A DNA stretch of 64,000 bases, taken from assembly GCA_013140775.1 (NCBI GenBank), contig JABFSA010000001.1, positions 1-64,000 on the forward strand, read 5' to 3'. Shown piece by piece: positions 42,958-51,837 of the stretch. Made by a program: the position numbers and the translations under genes. Under the pieces are notes generated by a model, which was not told the origin of the DNA, ran no database searches, and saw only the letters and a program-made list of their open reading frames with translations. Every line of letters begins with the position of its first letter. The stretch's first letter is position 1. The stretch comes from Acidobacteriota bacterium. Lineage in GTDB: Bacteria; Acidobacteriota; Vicinamibacteria; Vicinamibacterales; UBA2999.

Positions 42958-43353
42958 ATGTCAACAGGTCTCGCCGAACGCGGCGTCGATAGCTACCGAC
43001 GAGCCGCGGTCGAATCGTCCTCACCCGTCCAGCTGGTCGTCATGCTGTATGACGGCGCCCTTCGCTTCTGCGCCGATGCACGGGCAGCCATTCTCCGGCG
43101 CGACGTGCCAGCGAAAGGCAAAGCGCTCTCACGTGTCATCGCCATCGTCGGTGAATTGCAGGCGACCCTTGACCTCGAGCGTGGAGGCGAGGTCGCCCAC
43201 TCCCTGCATCAGCTGTACTCGTTCCTCACAGACCGATTGCTGGCGGCGTCATACAATCAGCACGTCGAGCCGCTCGACGACGTTGTTCGTGTTCTCACGA
43301 ACCTTCGCGAAGGCTGGGCGGGGATAAGCGCCCAGGAGAAGGCGGCGAAGTGA
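42958..43353 (+). CDS. fliS: Flagellin export chaperone FliS
   Basis: The ATG nine bases after fliD gives 131 residues. VDSYRRAAVESSSPVQLVVM and LYDGALRFCADARAAI are the FliS signature; AHSLHQLYSFLTDRLLAASY follows. It holds flagellin unfolded for export, and in some species also interacts with FliW. Confidence 0.93.
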   Translation: MSTGLAERGVDSYRRAAVESSSPVQLVVMLYDGALRFCADARAAILRRDVPAKGKALSRVIAIVGELQATLDLERGGEVAHSLHQLYSFLTDRLLAASYNQHVEPLDDVVRVLTNLREGWAGISAQEKAAK

Positions 43354-43817
43354 GCCCCGACCTCGAAGCACTCATCGAGCAGTATCGGGCCGGACTCGAG
43401 GCCGAGATCGTGTTGCTCCGCCGCCTCGAGCTCGTTTCGGACCGGCAGAGCGTGGCCTCGGCAACTCCAGACTTCAAGCAGCTGAATGAAACCGCGAACG
43501 TGCGGGATCGTCTGACGAGTGCCCTCGTCAACATCGAAGATGGTCTGCGTGACGTGCGCCGACGCTTGAGCGAAGCTCGTGAAGAAGCGCGTCAGTTGCC
43601 GGGCTACGAAGAAGCGTTGGCGCTGCACCATGAGGCCGTCGCCCTCGTGACCAAGATTCTGGGAAGTGACAAGGCGTCACTCGAATCGCTCGCGTCGGCT
43701 GAACTCGTCCGGCGCGATGAACTTCGTGCGATCGAGCAGGGCGAAACCACGCTGTCGGCTTATCGGAAAGTCGTGAGTCTCTCGCCGAGCGCGACGCTGG
43801 TCAACCGGCGCGGCTGA
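43350..43817 (+). CDS. FliT/FlgN-like flagellar chaperone
   Basis: The GTG overlaps the fliS stop (GTGA); the product has 155 residues. It is almost wholly helical and charged (LEALIEQYRAGLEAEIVLLR, RRRLSEAREEARQLPGYEEA). Its place right after fliS is that of FliT-like chaperones, which bind FliD and regulators. Family assignment is by position and helical pattern. Its last 58 bases overlap the convergent GNAT gene. Confidence 0.6.
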   Translation: MSPDLEALIEQYRAGLEAEIVLLRRLELVSDRQSVASATPDFKQLNETANVRDRLTSALVNIEDGLRDVRRRLSEAREEARQLPGYEEALALHHEAVALVTKILGSDKASLESLASAELVRRDELRAIEQGETTLSAYRKVVSLSPSATLVNRRG

Positions 43818-44755
43818 CCTGCCGCGTCGAGCGTTCCGGCCGCGACGAAGCTCGCTGTGGGAGCGAACCCGGCTTCCTCATAGAGCTTGCGCGCCGTGCG
43901 GTTCGGTCCCGCGACCAGCAGCGTCATCCGACGACAGCCCGCGCGAGCGGCCGATCCGCACGCGGCCTCGAGAAGCGCCGCGCCAGTCCCTCGCCTCTGG
44001 AACTGCGGATCCACGGCAAGTTGAATGATGTGCCCGGTGCCAGGGCCCACACGGCTCGCAAGCGCGACGGCGCCGAGACGTCCGGGTCCAGCCTGCAGAC
44101 ACCACGACGCAGTGGTCATGAGTTCCCCGCAACCTCGCGCGCCCACGATCTGCGCGACATAGGTGCTCCATTCCTCCCATGTCCCATGCGGCGCAAATGG
44201 CCGTGATCCATCGGACGGCCCGTAGGCACGGGCCAGCAAGGCGGCTGTGGCGCCGGCATCCTCGACTCGCCACAGGCGGGCATCACGAGGCGGACCAGGC
44301 TGTGCGCTGCCGGTAAGCGCTCTCGAGAGGTACCAATACCGGCTGACCGTGAGACCGCGGGTTCGTGCGGCCTGAATCACACCAGGCGCCGTGGTCATCG
44401 CGAAAAACGTGACCGTGCTCACGCCCGCCATCCTCGGGTCATCGAAGATGCGATCGAACATCAGGGTGGTGCATGCTTCGGAGAGCGAGACGAAGCTGCC
44501 GATCTGAATGGTGGCGTCGTGGATCAGGAAATAGGTCCAGCCAACAACGATCCCGTTTTGATCAGTGACGACCAGTCCGGACACCGTCTTGAGCAAGCGG
44601 CCTTTCTCGACCTCACGCCAATCCTGGCTGGAATCCCACTCGAGCAGGCTGCCCCACTCGTCGATCTGAGCCTGGTAGAGCGGCGACATGACGGAGGCCG
44701 ACACGCTGAGCCAGTCCTGACACGTCAGACGCGCCGTTGAGCGCTCAGCCTTCAC
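43760..44755 (-). CDS. Two-domain GNAT acetyltransferase
   Basis: The 331-residue protein starts at a GTG overlapping csrA by 11 bases. The C-terminal half is a clear GNAT fold: GHIIQLAVDPQFQRRGTGAA, which carries the Q-x-x-G-x-G/A acetyl-CoA loop, then PNRTARKLYEEAGFAP. The N-terminal half (LVVTDQNGIVVGWTYFLIHD) looks like a second, degenerate GNAT domain. It is the last gene of the flgM-csrA unit. It may acetylate flagellin, or it may supply the acetylation step (PseH) missing from the nonulosonate operon; both are untested. Confidence 0.72.
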   Translation of the reverse strand: MKAERSTARLTCQDWLSVSASVMSPLYQAQIDEWGSLLEWDSSQDWREVEKGRLLKTVSGLVVTDQNGIVVGWTYFLIHDATIQIGSFVSLSEACTTLMFDRIFDDPRMAGVSTVTFFAMTTAPGVIQAARTRGLTVSRYWYLSRALTGSAQPGPPRDARLWRVEDAGATAALLARAYGPSDGSRPFAPHGTWEEWSTYVAQIVGARGCGELMTTASWCLQAGPGRLGAVALASRVGPGTGHIIQLAVDPQFQRRGTGAALLEAACGSAARAGCRRMTLLVAGPNRTARKLYEEAGFAPTASFVAAGTLDAAGQPRRLTSVALGERLTTFR

Positions 44756-44999
44756 GCCGCTTCCCCGGGTTGGTGAATCTCGACCTGAGCTGCTCGAGCG
44801 CCGCGCTTGTCGAAGACGCCGTGGCGGCGGTCGCGTTGGCCTTGCGAATCTGATCGCGGACCTCGCTTCGGTGCACGGCGATGTGGGGCGGCGCGCTGAT
44901 GCCGATTCTCACGCCGTCTCGTCCAAGCCTGAGCACGTGCACCTCGATGCCGTCGCCAATGACGATGGCCTCTCCGCGTTTTCTGGTTACGACGAGCAC
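44745..44999 (-). CDS. csrA: Carbon storage regulator CsrA
   Basis: The 84-residue protein begins MLVVTRKRGEAIVIGDGIEV and has VRIGISAPPHIAVHRSEVRD, the RNA-binding surface. The start is GTG. It is about 20 residues longer than E. coli CsrA, with an Ala/Ser/Thr-rich tail. It binds GGA motifs in mRNA leaders, and here most likely the flagellin leader at 40555. FliW lies seven bases upstream. Confidence 0.95.
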   Translation of the reverse strand: MLVVTRKRGEAIVIGDGIEVHVLRLGRDGVRIGISAPPHIAVHRSEVRDQIRKANATAATASSTSAALEQLRSRFTNPGKRREG

Positions 45000-45006
45000 C
45001 GGCGGG

Positions 45007-45447
45007 TCACCTCGCCTCGACCGGCCAGCTCACGGGATACGAGGAATCGTCCAGAAGCACCTGTCGTCCGATCATCGTGTCTGGATTGATGGCGATCGGC
45101 GCTCTCAGATTGGCGGTGACTTCGTGCAGAGCGAGCGTCAGGAGGACGAGCCACAGTGGCGACCCCGCCGGATCGCCAAGTGCCGCTCGATCGGGCACAG
45201 GCAGTTCAGGGCGATAGTCCTCGCGCAGGGTCGAGGGATCGGCCGCAAGAAACGACGGATACGGAGCATCGAGCGACTGCAGGCACGTCAAGGGGCTCAA
45301 CTCGTCCGCCTGGATGAGCACGAACCGCCGGCACTCCGCGAACCCCGGAATACCTTCAGGAAACGTCACGACGTGCGTCTGAACGGCGTCGAAATCGCCG
45401 AAGCGCGTCTGAATGCGGCCGTTAGGAGCAATGCCACTCGGTGTCAT
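45007..45447 (-). CDS. fliW: Flagellar assembly factor FliW
   Basis: The 146-residue protein has TRFGDFDAVQTHVVTFPEGI and PGFAECRRFVLI, the FliW signature, with the end LRAPIAINPDTMIGRQVLLD. FliW binds CsrA (relieving its repression) and flagellin, linking flagellin supply to translation. Its ATG overlaps the flgL stop. Confidence 0.93.
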   Translation of the reverse strand: MTPSGIAPNGRIQTRFGDFDAVQTHVVTFPEGIPGFAECRRFVLIQADELSPLTCLQSLDAPYPSFLAADPSTLREDYRPELPVPDRAALGDPAGSPLWLVLLTLALHEVTANLRAPIAINPDTMIGRQVLLDDSSYPVSWPVEAR

Positions 45448-46337
45448 CGGAGGTAATCCATGAGCGTCAGTCTGGCCATCGACGCGAACGCGCCCAAGGC
45501 CGACTGCTGTGCGGTTTCGGCCCTCGAGAGATCCGTGATCGCCTTCGCCATGTCAGCGTCTTCAATCGATGACACACGAGTCAGGCTGCTCAGGTGACTT
45601 GCGTCCAGATGCGGTTGAACATCCTCGAGGGCCTTGAGCGCGATCCCGACACGGGTCTGCGCGAAGTTCGTGCGGTCAAACGCGCGGTCGATCGCCGCAA
45701 TGCCCGCCAGGATCCCTGTCCCGTTGCCAGCCTGGATAGAGGTGGCCAGGGTCGTGAGCTCGTCGAAGAGATGCGCCGCGTCGGAGCCCTGCATGATGGC
45801 GCTCCCGTCGAACGTGATCTGGACTTCGCGCCCTTCGGCGATGTCGATCGACTGCGTCGTCGCGTCGCCCTGGTAGGCGGAGACGACGCCCGCCGCCTCC
45901 GTAAACGGTGGCTGCCCGCCGTCAGCGCCCGCAAAGAGATACGTCGATCCGAACCGGGTATTCATGTCGCCCAGGACCGCATCCCGAATGCCGAGAATCT
46001 CCGTGGCGAGTGCGTCGAGCTGGGTCTGCGAACGACCGCTGCCGAGGGCATTCGTTGCCGTCACTTTGGCGGCAGTGATCTGGTTGATGATGTCGTTCAG
46101 GGCGGTGTCCGCAACCAGGAGCCTGGACGATGCCGCGTCGGTCGCGCGCTGGTACGCGTCCGTGGTTGCCAGGGACCCGCGGGCGTCAATGGCGGCAGTC
46201 ATCCCTGCGGGGTCATCGCTCGCGACGTTCAGCCGTCGCCCGGACGACACGCGCCGCTGCGCGTCGGCCAGCTGGCTCGCGGCGGTGTTGATGTTCCGCA
46301 ATCCGTCTTCAAACTGTTGAGCGAACGTCACTCGCAT
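45444..46337 (-). CDS. flgL: Hook-filament junction protein FlgL
   Basis: The 297-residue flagellin-like protein has DGLRNINTAASQLADAQRRV and SSGRRLNVASDDPAGMTAAI at the N-terminus and ISDLSRAETAQQSALGAF-like helices (TDLSRAETAQQSALGAFASM) at the C-terminus. The start lies four bases after the flgK stop. Confidence 0.92.
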   Translation of the reverse strand: MRVTFAQQFEDGLRNINTAASQLADAQRRVSSGRRLNVASDDPAGMTAAIDARGSLATTDAYQRATDAASSRLLVADTALNDIINQITAAKVTATNALGSGRSQTQLDALATEILGIRDAVLGDMNTRFGSTYLFAGADGGQPPFTEAAGVVSAYQGDATTQSIDIAEGREVQITFDGSAIMQGSDAAHLFDELTTLATSIQAGNGTGILAGIAAIDRAFDRTNFAQTRVGIALKALEDVQPHLDASHLSSLTRVSSIEDADMAKAITDLSRAETAQQSALGAFASMARLTLMDYLR

Positions 46338-46341
46338 GTGT

Positions 46342-47691
46342 CTACCCTACGCTCTGAATCAATTGATCGAGCAATCCGTCCACGACGCGGAAGAATCGCG
46401 CATTGGCTTCGTACGCGCGTTGAAAACGCAGCATCGTCGCAGCCTCCTCGTCCACCGAGACGCCGGAGACTTGCGCTCGAAGCGAGTCGATCTGGTGCAA
46501 AACGTCCTCTCGCGTTGACTGTTCGGACAAGGCCGCACTTCGGTCGGTGCCCACCCGGTTCACAAGCGCACCCCAACCGTCCATGGCACTCGGGCTGCCG
46601 TTTCGCAGCGCCGCGATGGCCCGTGCCGTCTGGTTGTCGCCTGACGCCGCGATGCCGGCGGCCGAAATGTTCGCCGGATCCGCAAGAATCCCGGCATCGA
46701 GCGAGATGGCCTCGGCGGCGCCGGCCGTTCCAGAGAGCGCGGCGAAAAACAGGTTTCCCGTGGTGCCGTCAAGGTCGTAGCCGGCCGTGTGCAGCGCGTT
46801 GACCTCGTTGACGACCTGCACGGCCACCGCGTCGAGACGGTCGAGATATCCAGGGATGAGCGTGTCGCGCACGTACAGGAGACCGCCGAGCTTGCCCCCG
46901 GTCACGGCCGAGGTGACGTCCGACGAACCACTGTAGATGTGGGCGAAACCATCCGAAGCCGCTGACACCGCGCTGACGGGGTAGACGTTCTCGCTTGCCA
47001 CCAGGGCGTGGCCATTGCCGACTGACACGTTCACCCCGTCGCCATTCCGGATGACTTCGACATCGATCAGCTCGGCCAATTCCCGCAGCGCGTTCGTCTG
47101 CTGATCTTTCAACGCGTCCTTGGAGCCAGGGGCATTGGCAATCGCCACGTTCAGGTCGGCGATCGTGTTCGCCAGCCCATTGATCTGGTCCACGGCCGAA
47201 CGTACATCCAGATCACTGTCTCGCTGCGACTGCTCGAGCCGCCAGGCCACGTCATGGAACGACTGCGTGAGCGACTGGCCCTGTATGACCACCAGCTGAC
47301 GGGCGGTGGTCGATCCCGGATCGCCCGCGAGCGTGGAAAACGCGTCGAAGAACTCGTTGATGCGCACATCCAGGGATGACCCAGGCGCTCCGAATCCCGA
47401 CTCCACCACTGCGAGCTGGTCGGCCACCGCAGCCTCGCGGGCTGCGGCCGGCATCTCTCGATACACGCGTGCATCCAGGAGCGGCGTGCGTGCGGCGCTG
47501 ACGGACAGCACGTCCACGCCACCGCCAGCATCGCGGCCGTCGAGGGGCGGACGTTCCGCGAGATTGACGGTGCGCCGCGTGTATCCGGGGGTGTTGACGT
47601 TGGCGAGGTTCTGGCCGACGGCGTCCAGACCCAGTCGATGAGCCTCGAGCGACAAGGCGGTTCTCGAAAGGGCGCTGAAGAGATCTGACAT
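46342..47691 (-). CDS. flgK: Hook-associated protein FlgK
   Basis: The 449-residue protein has LEAHRLGLDAVGQNLANVNT followed by PGYTRRTVNLAERP at the start and ATMLRFQRAYEANARFFRVV at the end, both HAP1 hallmarks. It is the first junction protein between hook and filament. Its ATG overlaps the flgN-like stop by one base (TGATG). Confidence 0.94.
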   Translation of the reverse strand: MSDLFSALSRTALSLEAHRLGLDAVGQNLANVNTPGYTRRTVNLAERPPLDGRDAGGGVDVLSVSAARTPLLDARVYREMPAAAREAAVADQLAVVESGFGAPGSSLDVRINEFFDAFSTLAGDPGSTTARQLVVIQGQSLTQSFHDVAWRLEQSQRDSDLDVRSAVDQINGLANTIADLNVAIANAPGSKDALKDQQTNALRELAELIDVEVIRNGDGVNVSVGNGHALVASENVYPVSAVSAASDGFAHIYSGSSDVTSAVTGGKLGGLLYVRDTLIPGYLDRLDAVAVQVVNEVNALHTAGYDLDGTTGNLFFAALSGTAGAAEAISLDAGILADPANISAAGIAASGDNQTARAIAALRNGSPSAMDGWGALVNRVGTDRSAALSEQSTREDVLHQIDSLRAQVSGVSVDEEAATMLRFQRAYEANARFFRVVDGLLDQLIQSVG

Positions 47692-48044
47692 CAGGCCGTC
47701 GCTTTCAATGTGCGCTGGTTGCCGGCACTCGCATACGCCCCGGTGGGACCGTACCCGTCACTGCCCGTGCACAGTGACAACCGAACGCGCGCGACGCTGT
47801 CGAAGGAGGCACCGAGTGTCCGGCACCGGAGAAGGGCCGTGCGAGCGCGGCGTACCAGCGGCTCGACTGTTGCCCGGCTTTCCGTCGCTGACTGCGAGGT
47901 GAGGACGGCCAGCAATCGGCCCAGCGTGTCCTCGGTCTGCAGCAGCGTGGCGCTGTCAACGGCGACGAGTGCGTCGCCAATGCGCTCGAGCGTGTCACAC
48001 AAACGCTCGGCGGTTTCTACATAGGACTCGGTCGCCTCAGCCAT
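47691..48044 (-). CDS. flgN: FlgN-like chaperone
   Basis: The ATG at 48044 follows GGGAGAGG; the product is 117 residues. It is helical and opens AEATESYVETAERLCDTLER, with LGRLLAVLTSQSATESRATV later. Position between flgM and flgK is that of FlgN, the chaperone for FlgK and FlgL. Sequence similarity is not strong by eye. Confidence 0.7.
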   Translation of the reverse strand: MAEATESYVETAERLCDTLERIGDALVAVDSATLLQTEDTLGRLLAVLTSQSATESRATVEPLVRRARTALLRCRTLGASFDSVARVRLSLCTGSDGYGPTGAYASAGNQRTLKATA

Positions 48045-48351
48045 CCTCTCCCTCTCGAGGAACTCCCAACCAGTTGTCGATAATGGCGTCGGCCAGCTTG
48101 CCGGCGTCTTTTCCCAATTCCCCACGCTCGTTCAACGCCTGCATCCGCTTCACGAGGTCCTGACGGATCTCCGGCTGCGCAGCCGCCTGCTCGAGCGCCG
48201 CGCGAAGCACCTGCGCCTCGGCTGACAACTCGAACTGGTCCGTTTTTGACGGCGAACCCGGACGGACGCCGCTCGGCCCCTGAGCCTTCGTCCCATCGAC
48301 TTCCCCGGTCCGGTCTGTCGGAAGATTCAACCCGTCGTTCTTGATTCTCAT
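48037..48351 (-). CDS. flgM: Anti-sigma-28 factor FlgM
   Basis: The ATG at 48351 follows GGAG (104 residues). The N-terminal half is disordered and the C-terminal half carries DQFELSAEAQVLRAALEQAA, RQDLVKRMQALNERGELG and DAGKLADAIIDNWL, close to FlgM. FlgM sequesters FliA until the hook is complete. A sigma-28 promoter stands 43 bases upstream, so it is expressed as in other flagellar systems. Confidence 0.9.
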   Translation of the reverse strand: MRIKNDGLNLPTDRTGEVDGTKAQGPSGVRPGSPSKTDQFELSAEAQVLRAALEQAAAQPEIRQDLVKRMQALNERGELGKDAGKLADAIIDNWLGVPREGEDG

Positions 48352-48393
48352 TTCACACTCCACCCACGAATCGAGAGGCCGTGGTCGTCTCGG

Positions 48394-48420
48394 CAATCGG
48401 CAGATTGCCCTCAGACTTTA
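48394..48420 (-). promoter_or_regulatory. FliA (sigma-28) promoter of flgM
   Basis: On the minus strand TAAAGTCT, 11 bases, GCCGATTG. Seven of eight -35 positions and six of eight -10 positions match the FliA consensus with exact spacing. Predicted start about 48387. This is the best sigma-28 site in the window. Confidence 0.75.
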
Positions 48421-48441
48421 GTCGATGCACTTGCACAAAAC

Positions 48442-49278
48442 TCATCGACCCTGCCCTCGATCCAGGGGGTCCACCGGCCGGCCGTTCACCAGCACCTCGA
48501 AGTGCAGATGTGGACCGGTCGCCCGGCCGGAACTTCCAGATCGGCCCAATACCTGGTCTGGAGTGACGATATCGCCCACCTTGACGCTGTGGGAGGCCAG
48601 GTGCGCATATCGCGTCTCACGGCCATCGTCGTGAGCAATGGACACCATGTTTCCGTATCCGCCCCGCTCGCCGGCGAACGTGACACGACCTGCGGCGACC
48701 GCCCGCACCTCGCGTCCATACGCCATGCCCACGTCCACGCCGGAATGAAATCCGGGTGCCCCAGTCAGCGGATCACGCCGCCAGCCGAACTCACTGGTCA
48801 CCGGCCCAAGCGAGTCGGCCGACACCACCTGCACGCTTTGACTCACGGCGGCGGACGACGGGACCTGCACCGAAGCCGTCTGCACCGCCGTCGGCATTCT
48901 GCTCATATCGATCGGGATGCCATACGCGGCCGCGACCTCGGCGACACCGCGATCGGCACTCTCGGTTTCGGTGTTACCAGCCAGACGGTCGAGCGCCTTC
49001 AACAACGTGCCAGTGAGACCGAATCCACCCGACGCGCTGATGGTCCGGCCAAACTCGACGTCGATGGTGTCGGTCATCGCGCCGAACTCCGACTTCTCGT
49101 CCTCGTCGTCAACCATCGAGCGACGCATGTCCTTCAACATCTGCGTCAGCAGGAGCGCCTCGAACTCCTGGGCAAGGCGCAGCACCTCGGCGCGCGACCG
49201 TTCGGTGTCGGGCTTGATCCCCGGCGCCGCGTCGTTGGCGGCGATCTGAGCGATGCCTGCAGGGTTGGTTGAGCTCAT
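48442..49278 (-). CDS. flgJ: FlgJ-type rod-binding protein fused to an M23 peptidase domain
   Basis: The 278-residue protein has the FlgJ rod-binding domain (AQEFEALLLTQMLKDMRRSM, then FGAMTDTIDVEFGRTISASG) at residues 35-100. From about residue 165 there is a LytM/M23 domain: GAPGFHSGVDVGMAYGREVR, GGYGNMVSIAHDDGRETRYA, then ATGPHLHFEVLVNG. The zinc ligands H-x3-D and H-x-H are present. FlgJ of enterics carries a glucosaminidase-type domain instead. It should cut peptidoglycan so the rod can pass. AAGGA precedes the ATG. Confidence 0.9.
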   Translation of the reverse strand: MSSTNPAGIAQIAANDAAPGIKPDTERSRAEVLRLAQEFEALLLTQMLKDMRRSMVDDEDEKSEFGAMTDTIDVEFGRTISASGGFGLTGTLLKALDRLAGNTETESADRGVAEVAAAYGIPIDMSRMPTAVQTASVQVPSSAAVSQSVQVVSADSLGPVTSEFGWRRDPLTGAPGFHSGVDVGMAYGREVRAVAAGRVTFAGERGGYGNMVSIAHDDGRETRYAHLASHSVKVGDIVTPDQVLGRSGSSGRATGPHLHFEVLVNGRPVDPLDRGQGR

Positions 49279-49288
49279 TCCACTGTCC

Positions 49289-50404
49289 TTAGAGGATCAC
49301 CAGCTCGGCCCGCAGGGCCCCGGCCGCTTTGAGCGCCTGCATGATGGCGATGATGTCGCGCGGCGTGACGCCGAGCGTGTTGAGCGCCCGCACGACATCC
49401 TGCAGCGTCGCCGTCTCCGGCAACTCGAGGAGCTGCGCGTCACCTTCAGAGATATCCACGTCTTCCTGAGGCACCACGACCGTTTCGCCCCGCTCCGAGA
49501 GCGGGCCCGGCTGAGAGACCTCGAGGCGAGTCGTGATACGCACCGACAGATTGCCGTGTGCCACCGCCGCGGGAGCCAGCCTCACGGTTGATCCGACAAC
49601 CACGGTGCCTGTGCGCTCGTTGATCACCACACGGGCAACCGAGTCCATTTCAACGGTCAGGGCTTCGAGGCGCGCCACGAGATCCGGAACGGAGTTGCGA
49701 TACTGCGACGGCACACGGACAGTCACATTCGCGGAGTCCGTCGTGCGAGCGGTCTCGGCGCCAAGCTCGTTGTTGATGGCACTCGCGATGCGTCCGGCAC
49801 TGGTGAAATCCGGTTCGTTCAGCGCGAGCACGATGGCTTCCGAAGGGCCGAAGGCCTGCGTCGAGCCTACCGACACGACTGTTCCATTCGGAATCCTGCC
49901 CACGGTCAGGTGGTTCACCTGCACGGCGTTGCCGCCGCTGCCACCACCAAATCCCCCAATCGAGAGAGGACCCTGTGCCAGCGCGCGCACCTGCCCGTCC
50001 GGTCCGCGCAACGCCGTCGGCAGCAGGACACCGCCCTGCAGGCTGCGCGCGTCACCGACCGACGAAACGGTCGAATCGAGCCGGGCGCCGGAGCGGGAGA
50101 AGGTCGGAAGGTCGGCCGTCACGATGACGGCGGCAACGTTCTCGACCTTGATTCCGTCCGGGGGTACGGCCACACCAAAACGCTGCAGCATGTTCGCCAG
50201 CGTCTGCATCGAAAAGATCGTCTGCCGTTTGTCGCCTGTCTTGTTGAGGCCGACGACGAGGCCGTAGCCCACCATCGGGGTCGTTCCGGCGCCCTGCAAC
50301 GTGGCAACGTCCTTCAGCCTGGTCTGGGCCGCCACACGCTGCGGCGCCAACGCTCCGAAGACGACGATGAGTGCGTAGAGCGTCAGTCGTGATGTGAACG
50401 TCAC
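49289..50404 (-). CDS. flgI: Flagellar P-ring protein FlgI
   Basis: The 371-residue protein has a Sec signal peptide (ALIVVFGALAPQRVAAQ) and the FlgI start LKDVATLQGAGTTPMVGYGL, then VVGLNKTGDKRQTIFSMQTL. The end LNTLGVTPRDIIAIMQALKA with AGALRAELVIL is also typical. It assembles in the periplasm around the rod and needs FlgA, encoded nearby. Confidence 0.96.
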   Translation of the reverse strand: MTFTSRLTLYALIVVFGALAPQRVAAQTRLKDVATLQGAGTTPMVGYGLVVGLNKTGDKRQTIFSMQTLANMLQRFGVAVPPDGIKVENVAAVIVTADLPTFSRSGARLDSTVSSVGDARSLQGGVLLPTALRGPDGQVRALAQGPLSIGGFGGGSGGNAVQVNHLTVGRIPNGTVVSVGSTQAFGPSEAIVLALNEPDFTSAGRIASAINNELGAETARTTDSANVTVRVPSQYRNSVPDLVARLEALTVEMDSVARVVINERTGTVVVGSTVRLAPAAVAHGNLSVRITTRLEVSQPGPLSERGETVVVPQEDVDISEGDAQLLELPETATLQDVVRALNTLGVTPRDIIAIMQALKAAGALRAELVIL

Positions 50405-50405
50405 G

Positions 50406-51134
50406 TCAGAAGATCCTGTTCAAGAGCCGGATGATGAATCCCGGCCGGAGGTTGTCCCGCATGAGCCCCTGCCCGAAGTAGCGAATCCGCATCTGTCCGA
50501 TGAGCGTCGAGGGCACAATGTTGGCCGGCCCGATGTCCACGGGCCTCACCACGCCGGTCAGCACGAGAATCTGGCGGTCGCCGTTGATCTCGATCTCCCG
50601 AACACCTTCGACCAGCAGATCACCATTGGGGAGCACCTCGGCCACGCGGGCAGTGAGGCTGGCTGTGAGCTGACCCGCTCGCGTCGTGGTGCCGCCGCCT
50701 TGAAAGTCGGTATTGCTGCGCACGCCGGCGAGCGACGTCGGGTCGATGAAATCGGGGAGCTTCTTCTCGAGACCGAACAGGCTGAGCAGCGACGCCGAGC
50801 CGTCGCTCTCCTTCGACAACGCCGCATCGGCACTGCCAGCCGCCGAGATGCTTTCCACGACCTGAATCGTGACGAGGTCGTTGACCGAACGGGCCCGCGT
50901 ATCGAGCGTCAGCCCGTTCATCCAGGCCCACGATGCCCCCGGTTCGGTGCGTACTGCCATCGCGCGCGCCTGATCGAGGTAGGTGGCGAGCAACTGGTCG
51001 TAGACCTCGCGGCCCGGCGCCGCCGGCTTGGCAGGCGCGGTTGCGGTCTGCTGCTGCGCGTATCCGCCGGCAGCTGCTCCTAATACGAAGCACGCCGTGC
51101 ACGCCGCGCAACGAATTCGACTCTTACCGAGCAT
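50406..51134 (-). CDS. flgH: Flagellar L-ring protein FlgH
   Basis: The 242-residue protein ends LMRDNLRPGFIIRLLNRIF and has DLVTIQVVESISAAGSADAA and LTASLTARVAEVLPNGDLLV, with EGVREIEINGDRQILVLTGV, as in FlgH. A signal peptide is present, but no clear lipobox Cys follows the hydrophobic part (CFVLGAAAGGYAQQQ). Most FlgH are lipoproteins, so this is a deviation. The start overlaps FlgA by 11 bases. Confidence 0.93.
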   Translation of the reverse strand: MLGKSRIRCAACTACFVLGAAAGGYAQQQTATAPAKPAAPGREVYDQLLATYLDQARAMAVRTEPGASWAWMNGLTLDTRARSVNDLVTIQVVESISAAGSADAALSKESDGSASLLSLFGLEKKLPDFIDPTSLAGVRSNTDFQGGGTTTRAGQLTASLTARVAEVLPNGDLLVEGVREIEINGDRQILVLTGVVRPVDIGPANIVPSTLIGQMRIRYFGQGLMRDNLRPGFIIRLLNRIF

Positions 51135-51837
51135 CGATCACCTCAACTTCTCCACGACGCACGACGCGTCCCAGCAGCGTCTTTCGGCTTCCCGGATTCG
51201 TCAGTCGAATCACTTCGTTCCTGGCGCCTGACTGCAGCGCAATCGCGGTCGCTGACACCTCCACGCCGCCGATGCGTACAACGGCCCTGACGGACTCGCC
51301 GGATTTGATGGCAGGCTCGGGTACGACGTCAGACCGGCTCAAGATCGTGTCTGCCGAGACGTCTCGTCTCGCCCGAGCTCCGAGCACGTCGTCAATACCA
51401 GCGACAGGCGCGAGGGGTCCGTCGAGCTCGTGTCGAACCTCCTCGATGTCTCTCATCTCGATCGATTCACCGCGCAACACAGGACGGCGCAGACGTATGG
51501 CTTCTACGGTCACGGAGACGACCGCCGTCGCTTCGCCGATCCGCACTCGTCGGCTCCGGCTCGAGTAGAGCGCAAACCTCGCCGGCACGCCTGCGCGCGT
51601 GTCCTGCTCCGGCCACGCGACGACGCCCTCAGCGAGCTCGCCAGCGCGGATGTCGGTGACGCGAGCCGTGACGATCGCGTCGTGCCCTACACGCTCAGCC
51701 ACTGCGTCCTCGATTGCCTGCTGCACTCTCACATCGACCGCGACGTCGCCACGCGCGACGAGCGGCGTTGATCCTGTCAACAGCGCAATCAGGAACGCCC
51801 TAGCGAACAATGGTGTTGACCTGCGAAAGCATTTCAT
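51124..51837 (-). CDS. flgA: P-ring assembly chaperone FlgA
   Basis: The 237-residue protein has an N-terminal signal (LFARAFLIALLTGSTPLVAR), an SAF-type domain and the FlgA end (VVRIGGVEVSATAIALQSGA, EVIRLTNPGSRKTLLGRVVR). It is periplasmic and needed for FlgI assembly. The ATG start overlaps flgG by 38 bases; a TTG inside would reduce that. Confidence 0.88.
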   Translation of the reverse strand: MKCFRRSTPLFARAFLIALLTGSTPLVARGDVAVDVRVQQAIEDAVAERVGHDAIVTARVTDIRAGELAEGVVAWPEQDTRAGVPARFALYSSRSRRVRIGEATAVVSVTVEAIRLRRPVLRGESIEMRDIEEVRHELDGPLAPVAGIDDVLGARARRDVSADTILSRSDVVPEPAIKSGESVRAVVRIGGVEVSATAIALQSGARNEVIRLTNPGSRKTLLGRVVRRGEVEVIDAR

